A stretch of 38,014 nt of DNA from Burkholderiales bacterium (GTDB lineage Bacteria > Pseudomonadota > Gammaproteobacteria > Burkholderiales > Burkholderiaceae_C), in NCBI GenBank assembly GCA_003963115.1, contig RXJQ01000042.1, positions 1-38,014 of the forward strand, read 5' to 3'. Position 1 is the stretch's first letter. The number at the start of each line of letters is the position of its first letter. Positions 19,883 through 26,347 of the stretch are shown one piece after another. A program made the position numbers and the translations under genes. The notes under the pieces were generated by a model. The model worked only from the letters and a program-made list of their open reading frames with translations. It searched no databases and was not told where the DNA came from.

Positions 19883-21366
19883 GGCTGGGTGGCCTCCGGC
19901 TTGCCATTGGCTGCGCGTATCCAGGGCGGTGCGGCTTGCCACCACTGGCCGCCCATGGCGGCGTACAAGGCCACGGCGTCCTGCAGTTGCTGCGCGTCAG
20001 TCTGCACCTGGCTGGATTGCGCCTGGAGGTTGGCGACGGTGGCCGTCAGAAGCTGCTGTTCGTTGATCAGGCCAGCTTCATGGCTGACCTGGGCCAGCCG
20101 CCAACCGCGTTGCGCTGCTTGCGTGTTGTTTTGCTGAGCCAGGGCGGCGCTCGCATCGTTGTGCAATGCCGAGAGTGTGTCGGCCACTTGAGAGAACGCT
20201 TGCAAGACCACTTGCCTGTAGGTGGCCTCCGAGGCCAGGAGTCCTGCCTGTGCCGCGCGCTGCTGACTGCTGAGTGTGCCGCCCTTGAAAAGCGCCACAT
20301 TCGCGCTGGGGCCGACGCTCCAGAAGCGGCTCTGTGCTGCACCAAGGTCCTTGAAATGGGTGTCGGCCCAGCCGCCTCCCGCAGTCAGGCTAACGCTGGG
20401 CCACAGCTGGGCTGAGGCCGCACCGAGCGCGGCATAGCTGGCATGCAACTGTGCTTCGGCCTGGAGGATGTCCGGCCTCTGTTTGACCAAGTCTGAAGGA
20501 ACGCTGACTGGCGGTGTGCCTGGCAGGTGCAACTCGGCCATGTCGGGCAAGGGGGGCAGCTTGTCCGCAGTGGACTGGCCCAGCAGCAGGCTCAGCACAT
20601 GCCGGGTCTGAGCGAGTTTTTGCGCCAGGCTAGCTTGGGCGGTCTGGGTTTGCGCCAACGACTGTGCTTGCGCTTGCAAGGTGGATTCTGGGATCAGCCC
20701 TGCATCGAGCTGAGTCTGTGCGAGCGCCAGTTGCCGGCGCTGTGCATTGGCGATGCCTTGCAGCAACGCCAACTGCCACGAGTAAGCGGCATGTGCAATG
20801 GCGGTATTGACCGTATTGCTACTCAGGGTGACGAAGCTGCCCGCAGCCATGTAGCGGTGAGTGTCCACCTGGGCCTGCAGCCCTTCAACCGTTCGACGCT
20901 GCAAGCCAAACAGATCGAGCGAATAGCTGATGCTGGCGCCCAGCGTGTAGAGGTTGAAGATGCTGCCGGTTCCGGTGCCGATGCCAAGTTTGTAAGGGGT
21001 GCTGCGTTGTCGAGCCACTGACAGGTTGGCATCGACTTCAGGGTAGAAGACACCTTCGCCCGCCTGAAGGCTGAACTGGGCCTGTTGCAAGGTGGCTTGC
21101 GCGCTGGCCAGTGTGGGGCTGTGGGCCAGCGCGGCGTCAACCAAGGCGTTGAGCTTCGCTGATCCAAAAGCCTGCCACCAATTTGCCTGCGCAGGGGCGA
21201 CGGCCTCAGCTTGGCTCTGGTCGCGCGTGGCGCTCAGTTCTTGTTCACTCAGGTAGCCTGCCTGCGTGGGCTCCGCAGGGCGCTGGAAGTCCGGACCAGC
21301 CGCGCAGCCCAGCAGCGTGCATGCCGAGGCGCAAGCAAGGCCAAGTCGAAGCAGTGGAGTGGCCAT
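19879..21366 (-). CDS. NodT/OprM-type outer-membrane efflux lipoprotein
   Basis: The 495-residue product starts with a lipoprotein signal, lipobox LLGC with Cys21. It then has the two repeated coiled-coil/beta segments of TolC-family proteins (NAIVA-type helices such as LVDAALAHSPTLASAQATL and LVKQRPDILQAEAQLHASYA). It forms the trimeric outer-membrane channel of the tripartite exporter. Unlike canonical TolC it is lipid-anchored, as in the NodT branch usually found with RND pumps, so its pairing here with an ABC transporter is worth noting. It lies 15 bp after the adaptor gene and overlaps the permease by 4 bp. Confidence 0.93.
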   Translation of the reverse strand: MATPLLRLGLACASACTLLGCAAGPDFQRPAEPTQAGYLSEQELSATRDQSQAEAVAPAQANWWQAFGSAKLNALVDAALAHSPTLASAQATLQQAQFSLQAGEGVFYPEVDANLSVARQRSTPYKLGIGTGTGSIFNLYTLGASISYSLDLFGLQRRTVEGLQAQVDTHRYMAAGSFVTLSSNTVNTAIAHAAYSWQLALLQGIANAQRRQLALAQTQLDAGLIPESTLQAQAQSLAQTQTAQASLAQKLAQTRHVLSLLLGQSTADKLPPLPDMAELHLPGTPPVSVPSDLVKQRPDILQAEAQLHASYAALGAASAQLWPSVSLTAGGGWADTHFKDLGAAQSRFWSVGPSANVALFKGGTLSSQQRAAQAGLLASEATYRQVVLQAFSQVADTLSALHNDASAALAQQNNTQAAQRGWRLAQVSHEAGLINEQQLLTATVANLQAQSSQVQTDAQQLQDAVALYAAMGGQWWQAAPPWIRAANGKPEATQP

Positions 21367-21381
21367 GATGTCCTCTGCGTA

Positions 21382-22488
21382 TCAGTGAGCAGAAGCCTGG
21401 TGGGTGCCCTGTTCGATGTAGACATCGACCAATTGCCCCGGGAACAGATGGGTGTCTGGTGGTGGCTTGAAGCGAAAGACGATGGGCAGTACGCGCAAGT
21501 CCACCCGCTCCTGTCGCTGGTCGGACAGGGCCAGTTTGGGCGTGACATAAGGCTGTACACGATCAAACTGCAAAGGGATGCGGATATCGGTTCCTCTGAC
21601 CGACATCTGCGCCTTGATGGCCTGTTGCATCGGGAGCCGATGGATCAGCACCTCGTCCACATAGCAGCGAACGGCCAGTTCGTCCTGCTTGCTGCTCATC
21701 ACGAGGGCTGGCGTCTGACCACCGGTGTAGCTGGAGTACACGCCTTGCGTGGTCAACAAGGCACCAGGTGATGCATTGACCGCCATCACGATGCCATCCA
21801 TCGGCGCACGCAGGACATACTTGGCCAGAAGGGATTTGGCAGCCTCGTAGGACTGAGCCAGAGCCTCTTGCTGCCGTTGCTGAGCTTGGACGTCGTAGGA
21901 CCATGCACCTGCCTTGACAAGCTCGTACTGGCGTTGGGCCAGGTCTGCACTGGCACGAGCCGACTTGTACTGGTTCTCTGCTGTGTCCAGGGCATCCTTG
22001 CTCACCGCACCCACATCGGCCGCACGCGCCTTGGCCATCTTTTGATACTGGGCTTCGACTGTGCGCTGGTTGGCAACAGCCTGCTCCCGCTGTGCCTCGG
22101 CAACGGCCAGTTGTTCCTTGCGCGGCTGCGCACGCAGTGCTTCCAGTGTGGCGACTGCCGCTGAGGCTTGAAGCTTCAACTGTTCTGCATTGGCGCGCTG
22201 AACGCTGTCGTCCAACTCGATCAGGGCCTGCCCCTGCTGGACTTTCTGTCCCTCCTTGACCCGTACCTGGCGCACGGTGGCCGACAACTCTGGGTAGATG
22301 TTGACGTTCTGCCCGCTGCCTTGACTGCTTTCGATGATGCCGTTGGCATAGATGCCGGCTGCATAGGGATTGGGTGTTGGCTGGAACAAGGGCGGTGCTG
22401 GCTGATGCCTTTCACCCAGCAGATAAGCGGCAAGCAAGCCGGCGAGGATGCCCAGCACAGCCAGCGTGAACAGGAGCTTGTTTCTCAT
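21382..22488 (-). CDS. HlyD-family periplasmic adaptor (DevB-like)
   Basis: The 368-residue product has one N-terminal membrane helix (residues 5-25). A biotinyl-lipoyl half-motif follows (ATVRQVRVKEGQKVQQGQAL), then a long alpha-hairpin (about 95-210), the second lipoyl half (VLRAPMDGIVMAVNASPGAL) and a beta-barrel region ending in FPGQLVDVYIEQG. This is the membrane fusion protein that links the inner-membrane ABC unit to the outer-membrane channel. The ATG overlaps the ATPase stop by 4 bp. The family and role are clear; the exported compound is not. Confidence 0.92.
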   Translation of the reverse strand: MRNKLLFTLAVLGILAGLLAAYLLGERHQPAPPLFQPTPNPYAAGIYANGIIESSQGSGQNVNIYPELSATVRQVRVKEGQKVQQGQALIELDDSVQRANAEQLKLQASAAVATLEALRAQPRKEQLAVAEAQREQAVANQRTVEAQYQKMAKARAADVGAVSKDALDTAENQYKSARASADLAQRQYELVKAGAWSYDVQAQQRQQEALAQSYEAAKSLLAKYVLRAPMDGIVMAVNASPGALLTTQGVYSSYTGGQTPALVMSSKQDELAVRCYVDEVLIHRLPMQQAIKAQMSVRGTDIRIPLQFDRVQPYVTPKLALSDQRQERVDLRVLPIVFRFKPPPDTHLFPGQLVDVYIEQGTHQASAH

Positions 22489-23180
22489 GTTGGCACCTTG
22501 TCGAAGCCAATGATGCGACCGTCTTCCATGTGCATGATGCGGTCGGCGTACTCGTCGATGCGAGCGTCGTGCGTCACGATGAGGATGCAGCGTGACGAAG
22601 TGAGGATCTGCTTCTTGACGAACTCGACGATGCGCCTGCCCGTGTCGCCATCCAATGAGGCCGTGGGTTCGTCGAGGATCATGATGTCGGGCTGGCTGAT
22701 CATGGCGCGGGCGATGGCCACACGCTGTTGTTCGCCACCGCTGAGCTTGACCGGGGGAAGGTGCACCTTGCCCGCAAGACCCACCACATCCAGGAATTTT
22801 TCGGCTTCTTTCTGAGCGTCATGCCAAGGGGTGCCGCGCAGGATCAATGGAATCGCGACGTTCTCCGCAGTGGTCAACCTTGGAAAGAGGTGGAAGTCCT
22901 GGAAGACGAAGCCGATGGTGCTGAGGCGAAAGGTGGCCAGATCGTCGTTGCTCAGTTGCCAGATGTCAGTCCCTTTGACCTGTACGCTGCCTTCGGTGGG
23001 ACGCAGGATGCCCGAGATCATGCTCAGCATTGTGGTCTTGCCACTGCCCGACGGGCCGACGAGATAAAGCATTTCGCCCCATCGGGCTTCAAAGCTTGCG
23101 TCCTTGACGGCCACGGTTCGTGCGTCGCCTTCGCCAAAGACCTTGACCAGATCCTTGGCCACGATGGCTGCCTGATCCAT
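22485..23180 (-). CDS. DevA/LolD-type ABC exporter ATPase
   Basis: The 231-residue product is a full ABC ATPase with Walker A GPSGSGKT (near residues 43-50), Q-loop GFVFQDFHLFP, signature LSGGEQQRVAIARAM, Walker B IMILDEPTASLD and switch His (LIVTHDAR). It energises the DevC-like permease encoded last in the operon. The start has a good GAGGCGGGG ribosome site. It is the first gene of the four-gene exporter operon; an FNR-like site and -10 lie 40-85 bp upstream. Confidence 0.93.
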   Translation of the reverse strand: MDQAAIVAKDLVKVFGEGDARTVAVKDASFEARWGEMLYLVGPSGSGKTTMLSMISGILRPTEGSVQVKGTDIWQLSNDDLATFRLSTIGFVFQDFHLFPRLTTAENVAIPLILRGTPWHDAQKEAEKFLDVVGLAGKVHLPPVKLSGGEQQRVAIARAMISQPDIMILDEPTASLDGDTGRRIVEFVKKQILTSSRCILIVTHDARIDEYADRIMHMEDGRIIGFDKVPT

Positions 23181-23222
23181 CTGCTGTACCCCGCCTCATA
23201 CAAAGTCAAAGTGTGCGGAGTC

Positions 23223-23263
23223 ATTGTCTGGCGCCATCACCCATTAAATCTGACCTGGATCAA
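23223..23263 (-). promoter_or_regulatory. FNR-like site and -10 before the ABC exporter
   Basis: On the minus strand TTGATCCAGGTCAG (23250-23263) matches the FNR/ANR consensus TTGAT-N4-ATCAA at 8 of 10 fixed bases. A GACAAT hexamer (23223-23228) begins 22 bases after it, within one base of a class II activated promoter. An 8/10 match is common by chance, so the spacing and position are the main support. Confidence 0.4.
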
Positions 23264-23372
23264 GCCTGCCTGTGATCGTGATGTTCTTTACACTGGGGCG
23301 GTGCCGGTGCTTTATTCGTGATTGGCGGCCATCAGGGGGCATGCCCATGATTTGGTGAAAAGCCGTACCGGC

Positions 23373-23402
23373 TTGCATTGATGGCGAAAAATGTTGTATA
23401 GT
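23373..23402 (+). promoter_or_regulatory. Promoter of tRNA-Gly copy 2
   Basis: TTGCAT (23373-23378) and TATAGT (23397-23402) are 18 bp apart. The -10 and the downstream elements TCTTCGCTGAT and GCACCAAC match those before tRNA-Gly copy 1, while the rest of the leader has diverged. Confidence 0.7.
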
Positions 23403-23502
23403 TCAGGTCTTCGCTGATTGCAGCACCAACGTGTAGCACCAATGCAGTCAAAAAAGCGACAGTTGCCAGGCAAAAGCATTTGCAAGTAGCGGGGCAGCAC
23501 AT

Positions 23503-23578
23503 GCGGGATTAGCTCAGTTGGTAGAGCGATACCTTGCCAAGGTATAGGTCGAGAGTTCGAGCCTCTTATCCCGCTCCA
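23503..23578 (+). tRNA. tRNA-Gly(GCC), copy 2
   Basis: This copy is identical over all 76 nt to the one at 9185-9260, with anticodon GCC at 23536-23538 and encoded CCA. Same orientation, 14,318 bp apart start to start. Confidence 0.97.
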
Positions 23579-23587
23579 CATTTCCAT

Positions 23588-23614
23588 AGGCCCAGATATG
23601 TTCTGGGCCTTTTT
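23588..23614 (+). terminator. Terminator after tRNA-Gly copy 2
   Basis: AGGCCCAGA (23588-23596) pairs with TCTGGGCCT (23602-23610) across a 5-nt loop and runs into TTTT, 9 bp after the tRNA. It differs in sequence from the terminator of copy 1. Confidence 0.9.
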
Positions 23615-23638
23615 CATTGCGGCGTTGGCCTCAAGAAC

Positions 23639-24463
23639 TCAGTGCGACATGAGCAGCGGCAGCCGCGCTTCCTTGAGCACTGTTGCCGTTGCGCCGCCCA
23701 GCAGCCATTCGCGGGCACGGCTGTGGCCATAGCAGCCCATGACCAGCATGTCGGCTTGCGTGCTGGATGCCAGTTGCAATATGGCCTGACCGGCGTCTGG
23801 CGGCAAGGGGTGTCGGGCGTGAACCTGGCAACCGAAGCCATGGCACTGCAGATAGGCCGTGAGCCTTGAGGCCGACTCCTCCTGTTGCGAGGTCTCTTGC
23901 ATCCAGATGCCCACATGAACCTCTTTGGCCAGATGTAGCCAGGGCAGGGCGCAAGTCAGGGCCCTGGCCGATTGCCGGCTGGCGTTCCAGGCGATCAGGA
24001 TGGTGCGTGGTGCGCTGGTGAGCGTTTGGCCATGCGGTATCACCAGGGCTGGCCGGCCGCTTCGAAACATCATCGCGGGCACGAAGTCTGGCGGCACGTC
24101 ATCTCGATCGGGGTCGGTGTCACTGTGCTGTCCCAACACCAGCAGGTCGCTGTAGAGCGCACGTTCAGAAAAGTCATAGGGGGACTGGGTCGGGTTGTCC
24201 GTCCACTTGATCTCGGGTAAATCGCGCAGGATCTCGGCAACCGCTTGCTTGGCTCTTTGCATGCGCTCAAGGTCCTGCGACGACAGATGGCTGCTCAGAC
24301 CGGTATCGCCTGCTGCGGTCGGGTGCAGCCACAGCCAGGGCGTGACGGCGTAGTCGGCCTCCACCTTGGCCTGCAAGCACTGGGCTGCGCAGATAGCCGA
24401 GCGGAGCCGCTCCCGGCTGGCAGCGCTGCTGTCGATGTGCACGAGGATGTTGCGGTAGCTCAT
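23639..24463 (-). CDS. Tandem-domain universal stress protein
   Basis: The 274-residue product has two UspA-type domains. The first opens MSYRNILVHIDSS; the second starts near residue 150 (RTILIAWNASRQSARAL). The C-terminal domain keeps the ATP-binding pattern G-x2-G-x9-G-(S/T) in MGCYGHSRAREWLLGGATA; the N-terminal domain lacks a clear one. The ATG at 24463 is preceded by GGAGGGAC and begins the Usp fold directly; longer readings are rejected. It lies 16 bp after the CoA-ligase-like gene, so the two are co-transcribed. Usp proteins of this kind are often induced by oxygen limitation under FNR/ANR, which agrees with the palindrome upstream of the pair. Confidence 0.92.
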   Translation of the reverse strand: MSYRNILVHIDSSAASRERLRSAICAAQCLQAKVEADYAVTPWLWLHPTAAGDTGLSSHLSSQDLERMQRAKQAVAEILRDLPEIKWTDNPTQSPYDFSERALYSDLLVLGQHSDTDPDRDDVPPDFVPAMMFRSGRPALVIPHGQTLTSAPRTILIAWNASRQSARALTCALPWLHLAKEVHVGIWMQETSQQEESASRLTAYLQCHGFGCQVHARHPLPPDAGQAILQLASSTQADMLVMGCYGHSRAREWLLGGATATVLKEARLPLLMSH

Positions 24464-24479
24464 GTGTTGTCCCTCCAAA

Positions 24480-25886
24480 TCAAGGCATGGCCATGACGCG
24501 TTGGACCTTGCCATTGCGTGATCGCAGGCTGGGGCAGTTGCTGTGACAGGCGATATGCACATCGGCTGCGCCTTGGCTCCTGAGATAGGTTTCAAGTACG
24601 GATCTGGCTTGGCGCAGCATCTTGCCGGTACCTGGGCCGCTCAACTCGGTGCGCAGCTCCAGCCTGTCAGGGGCATGCTGGATGAGCTGGAAGTCGGACA
24701 AGGCCTCGACTGTCTCGAGTACCGTGCTCAAGGCCAGACCTGACACGCGCGTGTCTTCGCCGGCCTGAGCGCCGGGCAGCCGGATGAGATCGCCGGATCG
24801 CCCGTGGACCTCGATGACGGGCAGGTGCGATCCGCAAGTGCAAGGGTCGGCGTGGACAGTCACCCGATCGCCCAGGTCATAACGGATGATGGGCTGCACA
24901 TGGTTGGCCAGATTGGTCAGCAAGGTGGTGGCGCTCATCACGCCTGGGGGCACGGGCAGGCCCTTGTCATCGACGGGCTCCAGAATCGCCCAGTCGCTGT
25001 TGAGGTGCAGTTGATGGTGGGCGCATTCCGAGGCCAGGGACATGAATTCCGATGCGCCATAGTTGTTGACCACATCGCAGTGGAAGGCATGCGCGATGGT
25101 GGCGCGCATGGCATCGGTCAGGGTTTCGCCGCCAGTCCAGACTTCGCGTAGATGAAGCTCGAGCCGCCCGTCCAATTGCTCTTCGGCCAGCATCACGGCC
25201 ACGCTGGGGTAGGTGGCCAGGATCTGCGGTGCGATGCCCATCAACTGGGCAGACAGTTGCGCGAGGGGCTGCAAGAAGGGCACGCAACACAGAGTGCGGG
25301 CCAGTAAGGGGTTGAGCTGTCGAAGCCGCTCGACGGACAAGGTGCTGGCGAAGTGCCCATTGGTGGCGACCACGAAAGCGGTGCGCTCATCGAGCCAGCG
25401 CCAGGGTTGGAGCCATGGTTCGAATGGGCGAGGTACCGGGCGGCGGATCGCCTCCAGCGCGTCATAGACGGCCAGTGAGCGCGCATCCTGAACGAAGAGG
25501 CCCGAGCCGCCTGTGCTGCCTGAGCTTTCCCACAACAGGTAACGACCGAGATAGGCCTCGCCGATGCGGGTGGGGTCCGCCACGAAACGGCACATCTCGT
25601 CGAGCTTCAGTTCGGGGTCTGTCACCCATCCGGCAAAGTTGGCCATCAGCATCGCCTTGTTGGTGATGGGCAAATCCTGGAGGTGGATGGTGGCTGGATC
25701 TCGGGCCCCGATCAGGGCTTCAAACATGGGTGCACGGCGTGCGGCTTCGAGCAAGACTACCAAGCGCTGAGCCCGCATGCGAGCGAGATCCGCCGGACCA
25801 GCCTTGCTGCTGGAGGCCACATCGAATGCGGTCATGGCGGTATGCCAGGGGTCGAATGGAGGCAGCATGGCATTGAGACGAAGCAT
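24480..25886 (-). CDS. PaaK-like adenylate-forming CoA ligase
   Basis: The product belongs to the phenylacetate-CoA-ligase-like branch of adenylate-forming enzymes. It carries P-loop ESSGSTGGSG (residues 120-129 from the chosen start), the adenine-site block NNYGASEF (274-281), RYDLGDR (335-341) and GRSGDLIRL (362 onward). A CTCGSHLP segment resembles the zinc/Cys region seen in PaaK. It would activate a carboxylic acid with ATP and CoA; the acid is unknown and no other phenylacetate genes are present. An in-frame ATG at 25988 would add 34 residues, but that segment contains a perfect FNR palindrome and has no ribosome site; GGAAAG lies 11 bp before 25886. The start is therefore my preference, not proven. 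It heads an operon with the universal stress protein. Confidence 0.8.
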   Translation of the reverse strand: MLRLNAMLPPFDPWHTAMTAFDVASSSKAGPADLARMRAQRLVVLLEAARRAPMFEALIGARDPATIHLQDLPITNKAMLMANFAGWVTDPELKLDEMCRFVADPTRIGEAYLGRYLLWESSGSTGGSGLFVQDARSLAVYDALEAIRRPVPRPFEPWLQPWRWLDERTAFVVATNGHFASTLSVERLRQLNPLLARTLCCVPFLQPLAQLSAQLMGIAPQILATYPSVAVMLAEEQLDGRLELHLREVWTGGETLTDAMRATIAHAFHCDVVNNYGASEFMSLASECAHHQLHLNSDWAILEPVDDKGLPVPPGVMSATTLLTNLANHVQPIIRYDLGDRVTVHADPCTCGSHLPVIEVHGRSGDLIRLPGAQAGEDTRVSGLALSTVLETVEALSDFQLIQHAPDRLELRTELSGPGTGKMLRQARSVLETYLRSQGAADVHIACHSNCPSLRSRNGKVQRVMAMP

Positions 25887-25937
25887 CGCAACAGGTGCTT
25901 TCCACGGTAATTGGGGCACAGCCACGCGTGCCTCTGT

Positions 25938-25951
25938 TTGATGCGCATCAA
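25938..25951 (-). promoter_or_regulatory. Perfect FNR/ANR binding palindrome
   Basis: TTGATGCGCATCAA matches TTGAT-N4-ATCAA at all ten fixed bases; about 0.04 such sites are expected by chance in 38 kb of uniform sequence. It lies 51 bp upstream of the preferred CoA-ligase start. A weak CCCAAT is at the -10 position expected for a class II activated promoter. Confidence 0.7.
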
Positions 25952-26105
25952 GGTGCAAGTGTGATGCTTGTGTCGACAAATTGGCCATGACGCGCTTGTT
26001 TTTATCCGCGTGAGATCAGGTCAGGCCCAAATTTGATACATAATCGCCGCTTCGCCAAAGCGAAAGCTAGATCGGTTGCACACAATCAACTGATCCGTGC
26101 TCAGA

Positions 26106-26179
26106 GGCGCGGTAGCAAAGCGGTTATGCACCGGATTGCAAATCCGTGTAGGTCGGTTCGACTCCGGCCCGCGCCTCCA
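26106..26179 (+). tRNA. tRNA-Cys(GCA)
   Basis: The 74-nt gene has acceptor arms GGCGCGG/CCGCGCC, discriminator T and encoded CCA. The anticodon GCA is at 26138-26140 in ATTGCAAAT, and the T arm contains GGTTCGACTCC. A CATAAT hexamer at 26039-26044 is a plausible -10, without a clear -35. Confidence 0.96.
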
Positions 26180-26347
26180 CCCCTCTTTCTTTTTCCCTCT
26201 TCCCTAAAAGCAGATGCGCCGGTGCCGGAAATGCGCCGCGAAGACCGCTTTTTTGCCGCTTAAGCCACCGGCTCCCCCCACCTAGCATCCCAGGTACACG
26301 CCCTAAAAGGCGTACGTGCCCGTGTTGTTGACCCTGGGAGCTATTTG

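Larger units (their letters stand above)
23181..23502. other. Intergenic region between exporter operon and tRNA-Gly copy 2
   Basis: These 322 bp are divergent. The left part holds the FNR-like exporter promoter on the minus strand, and 23373-23402 holds the tRNA-Gly promoter on the plus strand. The rest shows no coding or strong structure. Confidence 0.6.
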
